NCBI GenBank assembly: GCA_025061245.1
Contig: JANZKD010000099.1
Location: 1-6,571, forward strand
Source: Candidatus Culexmicrobium profundum
GTDB taxonomy: Archaea > Thermoproteota > Methanomethylicia > Culexarchaeales > Culexmicrobiaceae
Direction of reading: 5' to 3'
DNA length: 6,571 bases
Each line of letters opens with the position of its first letter. The first letter of the stretch is position 1. Below are positions 1 to 5,837 of this stretch, piece after piece. The notes below the pieces were generated by a model. That model made no database searches. It was not told the origin of the DNA and saw only the letters and a list, made by a program, of their open reading frames with translations. The position numbers and the translations under genes are program-made.

Positions 1-1
1 T

Positions 2-1171
2 TTTGAGGATTTAATTATTACTTCAATGAGGTACTTGAAGTCCCTTGATATTAAAGTTTTAACTAAGAGTCGAGCCCTTGAGGTTGATGATGAGAAGATC
101 TTGGTTGAACATAATGGCTACGTAGAGAAAATTAATTTTTCATCTCTAGTTTTTGCTACTGGTAGTAGACCCTTTGTTCCACCAATACCTGGTAGGGATT
201 TGGATGGAGTTTATACTTTAAGGACTATTAGGGATGGTATGAAGATAGCTGATGAAGCTAGGAATGCAAGAAATGTGGTGATTGTAGGTGCTGGTGCAAT
301 TGGACTTGAAGTTGCTGAAGCATTGAGTAAATTGGGTTTAAATGTAACTTTAGTTGAAATTATGCCTAGGGTTCTTCCAGCAATTTTAGATGATGATATG
401 GCGAGAATTCTTCATAGGAGGATTTCTAATACTAAAGTTAATCTTATGTTGAATTCCCGTGTTGAAGAAATTGTTGGTGATGGTAGAGTTAAAGAGGTTA
501 TTGTAAATGGTGATTCTTACCCTTGCAACTTTGTTGTTATGGCTACTGGTGTTCGACCAAATGTTGACCTTGCTAGAACTGCTGGCATAGCTATTGGTAG
601 GTTTGGAGGGATAGTTACAGATGAGAGGATGCAAACTTCCAATGAGCAAATGTATGCTGCTGGTGATTGTGCTGAAACAGTTCATCTCATAACTAAGAAA
701 CCATTCTTACCCTTGCTGGGCACCGTTGCATATGATCAGGGGAAGGTGGCTGGTGTTAATGCTGCTGGCGGTTCCTCATATTATCGTGGTGCTTTAGGCT
801 CAACTGTCCTCAAGGTTTTTGGGGTTGAAGTTGGATTTTCAGGTTTAACAGTTAATCAAGCTGTCAAGGAAGGCTTCAATGTAATTGTAGGTAAGGTAAA
901 ATGGAAGACTAAGGCTGAATATTATCCTAATGCTAAGGACATTACTGTAAAGTTGGTTTTTAATGCTGATGATGGTAGGCTTATAGGTGGACAAATAATT
1001 GGTGAAGAGGCTGTTGCACCTAGAGTTAACATGATTGCCACTGCCATGACCTGTGGAATGAATGCTGAGGATTTAGCTTCAGTTGACACTTGTTATAGTC
1101 CACCAGTTGCAGACACTATTGAGCCAATAGTGAGGGCAGCGGAGGTTGCTTTGAGAAAATTTAAGAAATAA
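2..1171 (+). CDS. CoA-disulfide reductase / NADH oxidase-type FAD flavoprotein, 5'-truncated by the window edge
   Basis: This is a cytoplasmic pyridine-nucleotide:disulfide oxidoreductase that uses FAD and NAD(P)H. The frame is open to the left edge, so the Met at 26 is not the real start; about 60 residues are probably missing, including the first FAD Rossmann motif and the active-site Cys region. Counting from that internal Met, ATGSRP lies at 44-49, the NAD(P)H-binding GAGAIG at 88-93 followed by Glu111 at the end of the next strand (favours NADH), ATGVRPN at 173-179, and the FAD-binding AAGDCAE at 211-217. The dimerisation domain follows, with YSPP at 357-360 near the C-terminus, as in CoA-disulfide reductases and NADH oxidases of this family. 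Substrate cannot be decided: CoA disulfide, persulfide/polysulfide or oxygen are all known in relatives, and the deciding cysteine lies outside the window. The stop is 16 bases before serA, so co-transcription is plausible. Third codon positions are rich in T and G. Confidence 0.9.
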   Translation, partial: FEDLIITSMRYLKSLDIKVLTKSRALEVDDEKILVEHNGYVEKINFSSLVFATGSRPFVPPIPGRDLDGVYTLRTIRDGMKIADEARNARNVVIVGAGAIGLEVAEALSKLGLNVTLVEIMPRVLPAILDDDMARILHRRISNTKVNLMLNSRVEEIVGDGRVKEVIVNGDSYPCNFVVMATGVRPNVDLARTAGIAIGRFGGIVTDERMQTSNEQMYAAGDCAETVHLITKKPFLPLLGTVAYDQGKVAGVNAAGGSSYYRGALGSTVLKVFGVEVGFSGLTVNQAVKEGFNVIVGKVKWKTKAEYYPNAKDITVKLVFNADDGRLIGGQIIGEEAVAPRVNMIATAMTCGMNAEDLASVDTCYSPPVADTIEPIVRAAEVALRKFKK

Positions 1172-1187
1172 AGGTTCCTAGACATAT

Positions 1188-2132
1188 GTGGTGTTTGCTT
1201 TGAAGATCTTGGTGACTGATCCTGTTCATGAAGATGGATTAAAAATGCTGAAGAATGAAGGTTTCCATGTTGACTTAGCTTATGGTATAAGTGGAGATGA
1301 GTTGAAGGAGAAGATTAGGGATTATGATGCAGTGATAGTTAGAAGTCGAACTAAGGTTACTAGGGAGATTATTGAGGCTGCAGAGAAATTGAAGGCTATT
1401 TGTAGAGCCGGTGTTGGGTTGGATAATATTGATTTAAAGGCGGCTGAGGATCATGGAATTAAAGTGCTTTCCAGTCCAGAAGCACCTACAATTGCTGTGG
1501 CTGAGCTAGTTTTCGGCTTACTTCTATGTTTCTCTAGGAAGATATCCTACTGTGACCGTATGATGAAGGAGGGTAAATGGGTTAAACGTGAAGCTCTAGG
1601 CTTTGAGCTTAAGGGCAAAACTCTAGGTATAATTGGACTTGGAAGAATTGGAAGGGAGGTTGCAGTTAGAGCTAGAGCTTTTGGAATGAGAGTTATATAC
1701 TTTGATGTATATAGACCTTCAAGTGAAGTTGAGAAGAATCTAGGTGTTGAATACAGAGATTTTTCAGATTTATTGAGAGAGGCTGACATTATAACAGTTC
1801 ACGTCCCCTTAACTCCTAAGACTCATCATCTCATTGGTGAGAAGGAGTTTTCATTAATGAAGGATGGCGTTATTCTAGTGAATACTTCACGTGGACCTGT
1901 TGTCGATACTAAGGCTCTCCTAGCTGCATTGAAGAGTGGAAAGGTTTCTGGTGCATGTCTAGATGTATTTGAGCATGAACCTCCAAGGGAAGACTGGGAG
2001 TTAGAGCTAGTTAAACTTCCCAATGTAATAGCAACCCCCCATATTGGTGCAATGACTGTGGAGGCACAGAGGAATGCCTCTGTAATACTTGCCAATAAAA
2101 TAATTTCCATGTTTAAAGGGGAAAAACTTTAA
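1188..2132 (+). CDS. serA: D-3-phosphoglycerate dehydrogenase, short form (SerA)
   Basis: A D-isomer-specific 2-hydroxyacid dehydrogenase that most likely oxidises 3-phosphoglycerate to 3-phosphohydroxypyruvate, the first step of serine synthesis, in the cytoplasm. The 314 residues show the N-terminal substrate half (VRSRT at 52-56, RAGVGLDNID at 73-82), the nucleotide domain with GLGRIG at 150-155 and Asp173 after the second strand (typical of NAD rather than NADP use), then catalytic Arg235 in NTSRGP, Glu264 in FEHEPP and His285 in TPHIG. It ends straight after the dehydrogenase core, so the regulatory ACT domain of longer SerA forms is absent. The start is uncertain: an in-frame TAG at 1179 leaves GTG 1188, GTG 1191 or TTG 1200. 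TTG 1200, preceded by GGTG, would give a protein opening MKILVTDP, which matches the usual family start best. A hydroxypyruvate/glyoxylate reductase is the main alternative. The gene lies 16 bases after the flavoprotein. Confidence 0.9.
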   Translation: MVFALKILVTDPVHEDGLKMLKNEGFHVDLAYGISGDELKEKIRDYDAVIVRSRTKVTREIIEAAEKLKAICRAGVGLDNIDLKAAEDHGIKVLSSPEAPTIAVAELVFGLLLCFSRKISYCDRMMKEGKWVKREALGFELKGKTLGIIGLGRIGREVAVRARAFGMRVIYFDVYRPSSEVEKNLGVEYRDFSDLLREADIITVHVPLTPKTHHLIGEKEFSLMKDGVILVNTSRGPVVDTKALLAALKSGKVSGACLDVFEHEPPREDWELELVKLPNVIATPHIGAMTVEAQRNASVILANKIISMFKGEKL

Positions 2133-2133
2133 A
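2123..2133 (+). promoter_or_regulatory. Possible TATA-type promoter for the L15e gene
   Basis: An A-run followed by CTTTAAAG overlaps the serA stop and resembles an archaeal BRE plus TATA element. It forms part of a 10-bp palindrome, ACTTTAAAGT, at 2126-2135. It lies about 60 bases before the L15e GTG, which would give a leader of roughly 35-40 bases. The assignment rests on pattern only; read-through from serA is an equally simple explanation. Confidence 0.25.
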
Positions 2134-2181
2134 GTCAATTTGTGAATGATATGGCAGTCTAATACTACACGGTTAACGTAT

Positions 2182-2188
2182 GGGTGAT
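2182..2188 (+). promoter_or_regulatory. Ribosome binding site for L15e
   Basis: GGGTGAT matches the archaeal Shine-Dalgarno consensus GGTGAT and sits five bases before GTG 2194. An in-frame TGA at 2185 lies within it, so the GTG is the only start that can serve this frame. Confidence 0.7.
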
Positions 2189-2193
2189 ATACA

Positions 2194-2790
2194 GTGTATA
2201 AGCATCTTGCACTCCTATGGAAAAAACCAAATTCAGGAATACTGGCTGAGCTAATGAAATCTAGGTTAATTAAATGGAGAAGACAGCCTACAGTAGTACG
2301 CGTAGAAAAACCTCTGAGAATAAATCGGGCGAGAGCCCTAGGATATAAGGCGAAGCAAGGATTTGTTGTTGCTAGAGTTAGAGTTAGGAAGGGTGGTTTA
2401 AGTAAACCTAGACCGAGAAGTGGGAGAAGACCTAAGAGAATGGGTGTAATGGGTCACACTCCAAGGAAGAGTCTTCAATGGATAGCTGAGGAGAAAGCTG
2501 CTAGAAAATTCCCTAACCTAGAGGTTTTAGGTAGCTATTGGGTTGCAGAGGATGGAAGATACAAATGGTTTGAAGTTATATTAGTAGATCCACATCATCC
2601 AGCAATCAAAAACGATCCTGATATAAATTGGATTACAAATCCAGCGCAGAGGGGAAGAGTTTTCCGTGGACTTACACCTGCTGGAAGAAAATCTAGAGGA
2701 TTAACTGTTAAGGGTAAGAGGGCAGTTAAGAATAGACCTAGCAGAAAAGCTGCATTTAAGAGGGCTGGTAGGAAGAAAAAGAAAGGTTGA
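2194..2790 (+). CDS. rpl15e: Ribosomal protein L15e (eL15)
   Basis: A large-subunit ribosomal protein of the eukaryotic/archaeal L15e family; bacteria do not have it (their L15 is unrelated). The 198 residues match the usual archaeal length. The opening MYKHLALLWKKP, the LRINRARALGYKAKQGFVV stretch (about residues 42-60), RVRKGG, the basic RPRSGRRPKRMGVMG segment, the NLEVLGSYWV stretch and VDPHHPAI are all hallmark segments, and the tail is a run of Arg and Lys expected of a protein threading through rRNA. Initiation at GTG is fixed by an in-frame TGA nine bases upstream and a good GGGTGAT ribosome binding site. The next gene starts four bases after the stop, so the two are very likely translated from one transcript. 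Its position ahead of the PF01877 and RNase P genes is the conserved archaeal arrangement. Third positions lean to A compared with the T/G-rich genes before it. Confidence 0.96.
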   Translation: MYKHLALLWKKPNSGILAELMKSRLIKWRRQPTVVRVEKPLRINRARALGYKAKQGFVVARVRVRKGGLSKPRPRSGRRPKRMGVMGHTPRKSLQWIAEEKAARKFPNLEVLGSYWVAEDGRYKWFEVILVDPHHPAIKNDPDINWITNPAQRGRVFRGLTPAGRKSRGLTVKGKRAVKNRPSRKAAFKRAGRKKKKG

Positions 2791-2794
2791 TTAA

Positions 2795-3271
2795 ATGTCC
2801 AGCAGAAAGTTTACTGTGTCCGAAATAAAATTTGAAGCATTCTCTCATGCAACTGAAGACCCCCAAAAAGTTGAGAAAGCAATATTGAACTTAATTCCAG
2901 AAGATTCTCAAATGAACATAAAAATTATGAAGAGTAGAGTTGAGGGATACTATGGAAATCCAATATTAATACTGAAAGTGGTAATTAGAGATAAAGATCT
3001 AATCAAGAGAGTTATTGAGTATATTGCATCCAGAATGGATAGTTTAGATAAAAAATTTCTAGAATCAACCTTTGATTTAAGAGTGAATAAAAGCAAGAAC
3101 CTATACATGCGCTTCGACAAAGATGATGCATATAGTGGAAAGTTAACTCTATCCGATTCTAGTGATGTAATTAAAGTTACAATATCATTTTCATCTATTA
3201 GACGCAAGGATGATTTAATTAAAGTTTGTAGAGAACTTGGATTTCTACCCGCCTCTCAAATTCGATCTTAA
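2795..3271 (+). CDS. PF01877/COG1325 RNA-binding protein (annotated in archaea as exosome-associated)
   Basis: A 158-residue cytoplasmic protein of the archaeal PF01877 (COG1325) family. Members are predicted RNA-binding proteins, often labelled exosome subunit from gene context; a biochemical role has not been settled as far as I know. What is seen: an alpha/beta protein without membrane segments, beginning FTVSEIKFEAFSHATEDPQK, which is the typical family opening, with IPED at about residues 34-37, GYYGNPI at about 51-57, and a central LYMRFDKDDAYSGKLTL stretch in which D and K surround the aromatic residues. The family call relies on these segments plus its place between L15e and Rpp30. 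ATG 2795 is fixed by an in-frame TAA at 2792 and is preceded by an AGGTTGAT-like site inside the L15e stop region. After its stop comes a 108-base gap before Rpp30, so the cluster is probably split into two transcription units here. Confidence 0.82.
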   Translation: MSSRKFTVSEIKFEAFSHATEDPQKVEKAILNLIPEDSQMNIKIMKSRVEGYYGNPILILKVVIRDKDLIKRVIEYIASRMDSLDKKFLESTFDLRVNKSKNLYMRFDKDDAYSGKLTLSDSSDVIKVTISFSSIRRKDDLIKVCRELGFLPASQIRS

Positions 3272-3332
3272 TAAGTTTAAGTTTAATTTTACAAATCCTA
3301 GAGTTCAATTCATTATTATAGAATTTTATTCC

Positions 3333-3357
3333 TAAGTTAAATATAATAATTAACTTA
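3333..3357 (+). promoter_or_regulatory. TATA-like promoter inside an 8-bp inverted repeat, upstream of Rpp30
   Basis: The arms TAAGTTAA (3333-3340) and TTAACTTA (3350-3357) are perfect inverted repeats around ATATAATAA. The AT core lies about 35 bases before GTG 3380 and 50 before TTG 3395, a suitable place for an archaeal TATA box. A DNA-binding dimer sitting on the arms would cover the promoter. In such AT-rich DNA a repeat of this kind may also arise by chance. Confidence 0.4.
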
Positions 3358-3379
3358 AGCTTCAACACTAATAGGTTAT

Positions 3380-4138
3380 GTGAGGTCCAAAACCTTGGCG
3401 AAAAGAGCATTCATAGACTTACATGTGAAATCCAGCTTATCCACGGGAAAATCATCCCCTACTCAAATTGCAAAAATGGCTTCACACTTAGGTTTAAAGG
3501 CAATAGCTCTAGCCGACTTCAATCTAAGAAATCTAAATGTAGTAGATGAGATCAAACAAATATTCAAAGAGTATGGTTTAGACCTAATAGTAAGAGCAGA
3601 CATAAATGAAAACACACCTAAGCAATTGAAGCAAGCTCTAAGAAAACTACGGAGAAAAGTGGAAGTGATTGCCGTTTTTTGCAAAAACTTAAACGTAGCA
3701 AGACTTGCTGCAAGGGATAGGAGGGTTGATTTGCTCTGCTTCTCAGTTAAAAACTGGAGGAAAAATTTCTTCGATAAATCTGAAGCCAACCTAGCCCTGC
3801 AAGGAGAATCAATATTAGAAGTAAATTTAAACCCAATAATTAAAGCAAAAACTCATGGAGAACGAATACAAGCAATTAGAATATACTCAGAGAACATTAG
3901 AATTGCAAAACGCTATAACGTGCCAATAATAGTGACTAGTGGGGCTTCCAGCATATATGAAATGAGGGCGCCAAGAGAACTAGCTGCACTAGCAACTCTA
4001 CTAGGGTTAACTGATTTTGAAGCAAGGGAGTCACTATCCAACATACCCCTAAATCTAGTTAAGAAGAATAGGGAGAAACTAAGCGATCTATACATTATGC
4101 CTGGAGTGAAAATTGTCAAGAGAGGCGACTCTAAATGA
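3380..4138 (+). CDS. rnp3: RNase P protein component 3 (Rpp30)
   Basis: A protein subunit of archaeal RNase P, the ribonucleoprotein that removes 5' leaders from pre-tRNA. Rpp30 has a PHP-like TIM-barrel fold and works as a heterotetramer with Pop5 near the catalytic RNA. Visible family marks are FIDLHV at about residues 12-17, GLKAIALADFN at about 37-47, the LRRKVEVIAV strand at about 90-99, RRVDLLCFS at about 114-122, and the C-terminal IIVTSGASSIYEMRAPRELAALATLLGL region with Arg-Pro followed by a helix, the best conserved part. At 252 residues it is slightly longer than many homologues. Start is GTG 3380 or, by Shine-Dalgarno spacing and family length, TTG 3395. The stop overlaps the Pop5 start as ATGA, indicating translational coupling of two partner subunits. 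Third codon positions favour A and C, unlike the first two genes in the window. Confidence 0.93.
   Translation: MRSKTLAKRAFIDLHVKSSLSTGKSSPTQIAKMASHLGLKAIALADFNLRNLNVVDEIKQIFKEYGLDLIVRADINENTPKQLKQALRKLRRKVEVIAVFCKNLNVARLAARDRRVDLLCFSVKNWRKNFFDKSEANLALQGESILEVNLNPIIKAKTHGERIQAIRIYSENIRIAKRYNVPIIVTSGASSIYEMRAPRELAALATLLGLTDFEARESLSNIPLNLVKKNREKLSDLYIMPGVKIVKRGDSK
3382..3386 (+). promoter_or_regulatory. Shine-Dalgarno GAGGT that may set the Rpp30 start at TTG 3395
   Basis: GAGGT lies eight bases before TTG 3395, ideal spacing, but falls inside the frame if translation begins at GTG 3380. The GTG itself has only AGGT three bases ahead of it. The TTG start would shorten Rpp30 by five residues and leave MAKRAFIDLH at the front, closer to the usual family start. 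Confidence 0.45.
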
Positions 4139-4509
4139 TAAAAAACCATAGAAATCGATACATAATATTTGAAATACATTCACCAAAACCATTAAACATA
4201 AACAAGCAAAAACTACTAAAAACCATCTTTGATACAACTCTAAGACTCTTTGGCGAAGTTGGCTCAAGCTCAATATTCATCAACCTAATAGAATACAATA
4301 AAACTCTTCAAAGAGGAATAATCAAATGCAATCATAAATCAGTATTAAAGCTACGGGCCGCCCTAGCCTTAATACATGAAATAGAAGCTATTCCAACTCT
4401 AATCCACATAGTAAAAATAACCGGGACAATTAGAAAGGCAAGAGAAATACTTAATAGCCTCCCAAGAACATTCATCTTGGGGGATGAAGAAGCCGTCCCA
4501 GTAGTCTGA
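4135..4509 (+). CDS. rnp2: RNase P protein component 2 (Pop5)
   Basis: The partner of Rpp30 in archaeal RNase P; Pop5 has an RRM-like fold and helps the catalytic RNA in pre-tRNA cleavage. The 124 residues match the normal family length. Recognisable segments are NRYIIFEIHSP at the N-terminus (about residues 7-17), LRLFGEVGSSS (about 36-46), the LIEYNKTLQRGIIKC strand pair (about 51-65), KLRAALALIHEI (about 72-83) and the signature VKITGTIRKA (about 92-101), equivalent to the usual SGTI motif. ATG 4135 overlaps the Rpp30 stop by four bases. In a hand count of the first 50 codons, third positions were 26 A, 13 C, 9 T and 2 G. In many archaeal genomes the proteasome alpha subunit and exosome genes follow; here a GC-rich hairpin and a convergent toxin-antitoxin operon follow instead. 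Confidence 0.94.
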   Translation: MIKNHRNRYIIFEIHSPKPLNINKQKLLKTIFDTTLRLFGEVGSSSIFINLIEYNKTLQRGIIKCNHKSVLKLRAALALIHEIEAIPTLIHIVKITGTIRKAREILNSLPRTFILGDEEAVPVV

Positions 4510-4549
4510 CTTTGGGCGGAGAATGACGTTCTCGCGACGAACCGACCCC
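4510..4549 (+). repeat. GC-rich direct repeat, copy 1
   Basis: CTTTGG at 4510-4515 and GCGACGAACCGACCCC at 4534-4549. Copy 2 at 6251-6279 has the same CTTTGG and GCGAGGAACCGGCCCC, two mismatches in 16. The spacer is 18 bases here and 7 in copy 2. Both copies have the same orientation and bracket the vapBC segment. Confidence 0.55.
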
Positions 4550-4561
4550 AATATTGTTTTT
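4512..4561 (+). terminator. GC-rich hairpin plus T-tract directly after Pop5 (terminator or small structured RNA)
   Basis: Two bases after the Pop5 stop, an outer stem TTGGG (4512-4516) pairs with CCCAA (4547-4551), and an inner stem GAGAA (4519-4523) pairs with TTCTC (4529-4533) around the loop TGACG. Two more pairs are possible (C4517-G4536 and G4518-C4535), leaving a 3' bulge of about ten bases. A run of five T follows at 4557-4561, as expected for 3'-end formation in archaea. In this AT-rich window such a GC-rich patch also suggests a structured RNA. The 3' half of the patch recurs at 6264. Confidence 0.4.
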
Positions 4562-4609
4562 AAACCCTTAATTCATGATGAAAAGCCAATAGAAAGATAT
4601 TTACATAAA

Positions 4610-4693
4610 AGACCTAAAACAATTTCTTATTAGAAGTTTGACATTATTTCTTTAAAGTGTAAGACCTATATTTTAAGTTCATTCTGTAGGTCT
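4610..4693. repeat. AGACCTA heptamer, two direct copies and one inverted
   Basis: AGACCTA occurs at 4610-4616 and 4662-4668, and its inverse TAGGTCT at 4687-4693. The last two can form a 7-bp stem with an 18-base loop that includes the vapC stop codon on the - strand. It could be a weak 3'-end structure for the vapBC transcript or chance; there is no T-tract immediately after it on the - strand. Confidence 0.3.
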
Positions 4694-5114
4694 ATTTGAT
4701 TAGTTCTCTTGGATCTATTCTTCTTAGACCTGGTATTTTATCAAATACATTATCCGTTGAAATTATTATGCGGTCATCAGTTTTATTTAGTGCTGTTGCT
4801 GCATAGTAGGCGTCAAACAATGATGTTAAGTTGTATTGTTGCATTAAAGTAAATGCTAACAAGTCTATTATATAGTCTGTCTCGATTAACTTCAGATTGT
4901 TTATGGCTGTTATTGCTGAGACCCTAGATATAAATTCGTTTAGAGAGATTCCTTCCTGCATGGACACATAATATAATTCATGCAGTACTTCTCTTGAAGC
5001 GTAAACTTCTCCAAATTCGCCCTTCTCTATTCTTTCAATCAATTTCTCTGCAGTGGGTTTCAACCAGTCTTCAGATTTAACATAAGCGTATAAAACATCT
5101 GTTTCAATCATCAT
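4692..5114 (-). CDS. vapC: VapC-type PIN-domain ribonuclease toxin
   Basis: A 140-residue PIN-domain protein, the toxin of a type II toxin-antitoxin pair. VapC enzymes are Mg-dependent endoribonucleases that cut tRNA, rRNA or mRNA in the cytoplasm; the target here cannot be read from sequence. The acidic active-site set is intact: Asp6 in the opening IETDVLYAYV, Glu46 in REVLHELYY, Asp101 in SLFDAYYAAT, and Asp121 in ISTDNVFDKI, with the typical closing GLRRIDP. Length is normal for the family and no truncation is seen, so it is probably active. ATG 5114 overlaps the antitoxin stop by four bases (ATGA) and has a strong AGGAGG site eight bases upstream, so translation is tied to vapB. The gene points towards rnp2 (convergent). 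It could also be called a generic PIN nuclease, but the AbrB-type partner makes VapC the best reading. Confidence 0.9.
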   Translation of the reverse strand: MMIETDVLYAYVKSEDWLKPTAEKLIERIEKGEFGEVYASREVLHELYYVSMQEGISLNEFISRVSAITAINNLKLIETDYIIDLLAFTLMQQYNLTSLFDAYYAATALNKTDDRIIISTDNVFDKIPGLRRIDPRELIK

Positions 5115-5359
5115 AACTGCTTCCTCCTTTCAGCTCTCTTAACTGCATCTTTTCTAGCTAATTCTTCCGCCATTTTTTTCAATTCACGTCGAGTTCTGCT
5201 AGTTTCCAACCAATTCTTAGCATAGTTAACAGGTTCAGGTGGAATGGGAATTATTATGAAGAAGCTTCCAGCTGGAATTATTATTGCTTTTGTACTCTTC
5301 ACTTTCATTTTTCTAGGTATGGTGAGCCTGCCCCTACTATCAATATTTACAACCGCCAA
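5111..5359 (-). CDS. vapB: VapB-type AbrB/SpoVT-fold antitoxin
   Basis: An 82-residue antitoxin that should bind VapC and repress its own operon. Residues 1 to about 35 form a short AbrB/SpoVT swapped-hairpin domain with the characteristic NIDSRGRLTIPRKM segment (about 5-18) and the hydrophobic AIIIPAGSFFIIIPIP strand (about 25-40). The C-terminal half is a charged helix (from about residue 46, SRTRRELKKMAEELARKD, ending RRKQL) of the kind that lies across the PIN toxin. The TTG start at 5359 is fixed by an in-frame TGA 12 bases upstream; no ATG or GTG is available. GAGGG lies six bases before the TTG. It overlaps vapC by four bases. The family is common in thermophilic archaea such as Sulfolobales; its presence here fits either vertical descent or horizontal transfer. 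Confidence 0.88.
   Translation of the reverse strand: MAVVNIDSRGRLTIPRKMKVKSTKAIIIPAGSFFIIIPIPPEPVNYAKNWLETSRTRRELKKMAEELARKDAVKRAERRKQL
5122..5128 (-). promoter_or_regulatory. Strong Shine-Dalgarno for vapC inside the end of vapB
   Basis: On the - strand AGGAGGA lies about eight bases ahead of the vapC ATG and overlaps the last codons of vapB. The antitoxin has a weaker site and a TTG start, so the toxin start looks at least as strong as the antitoxin start. Confidence 0.65.
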
Positions 5360-5365
5360 GCTAAT

Positions 5366-5401
5366 CCCTCAACGCTACAATATACCCGCAAATATATAAA
5401 A
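5366..5401 (-). promoter_or_regulatory. vapBC promoter and ribosome binding site
   Basis: On the - strand a TATA box TTTTATATATT (5401-5391) stands about 37 bases before the vapB TTG. Transcription would begin near 5370, leaving a leader of about ten bases that contains GAGGG (5370-5366). TATATTTG and TATATTG recur about 12 bases apart across the start region and could be the contact points for VapB autoregulation; that last point is inference. Confidence 0.55.
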
Positions 5402-5606
5402 TTGACCATAATCTTACTAACAACCCAATCTGCTTTCATTGCTATGTTTTTGTTGATGGCTATTCTTGAAAAGTTATGATGATGAGATTTTAGGTCAGGA
5501 AGCTAACCTACTAGTATTTAATATGAGGATTTTACGATGGATGAAATTATTTTTATACTATTTTAGTGAATTTGAATGTCCATTTTAGGTAACGCATTTA
5601 GATGAA

Positions 5607-5837
5607 TTGGCTAATTCATTGTATATTATACTAAGCTATATATTCCGCTCAATATTATCTTTATCAATTATCCTCTTTATATTTGGAGTAAGTTTAATCA
5701 TTACTGGAGCAGTTTACAGGAAAAGTTATTTCCAATTTAAAGATCCCAATTTACTAAAAGAGGGAACTAAAGAACGTGAAATTTGGAGAATCAAAGAAGT
5801 TGAAAGATCCGACGTGAAAATTTTATACGAGTCGTAA
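5607..5837 (+). CDS. Small predicted membrane protein, possibly the front of a broken gene
   Basis: I do not recognise this protein. The 76-residue reading frame begins at TTG 5607 with no convincing Shine-Dalgarno; the in-frame region upstream reaches back only to a TAG at 5586. Residues about 15-37 (ILSLSIILFIFGVSLIITGAVY) form one confident transmembrane helix, possibly with a second hydrophobic stretch before it (residues 4-13), followed by a soluble charged tail (YRKSYFQFKDPNLLKEGTKE) with alternating K and E. A TATA-like TTTTTATACTA at 5550-5560 could drive it. It is hard to tell whether this is a complete small gene: a different frame continues sensibly from about 5804 with protein-like sequence (see next entry), which suggests a frameshift near 5801-5820. 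The lysine- and glutamate-rich tail and clear helix make it better than a random ORF, but expression is unproven. Confidence 0.4.
   Translation: MANSLYIILSYIFRSILSLSIILFIFGVSLIITGAVYRKSYFQFKDPNLLKEGTKEREIWRIKEVERSDVKILYES

Noticed and set aside
386..685. 99-codon ORF on the - strand within the flavoprotein gene
   Set aside because: It runs antisense to a clear FAD/NAD domain and is Ser/Asn/Ile-rich without any family pattern.
1547..2110. Two - strand ORFs of 80 and 94 codons within serA
   Set aside because: Both overlap conserved serA catalytic motifs on the other strand; no ribosome site or family likeness.
2950..4273. Several - strand ORFs of 61-108 codons across the PF01877, Rpp30 and Pop5 genes
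   Set aside because: They are antisense to well-supported genes and contain low-complexity Leu/Ser/Phe stretches typical of mirrored coding DNA.
4510..4551. tRNA or T-loop on the - strand (GGTTCG)
   Set aside because: The flanking bases do not form a T-arm stem, and no acceptor, D or anticodon arm can be placed.
4512..4551. Kink-turn or H/ACA guide RNA
   Set aside because: GCGACGAACC resembles the bulged strand of a K-turn, but the opposite strand does not give the needed GA step with paired helices on both sides, and no ACA box follows at the right distance.
4575..4640. C/D-box guide RNA starting at ATGATGA (4575-4581)
   Set aside because: No CTGA D box occurs within a suitable distance downstream.
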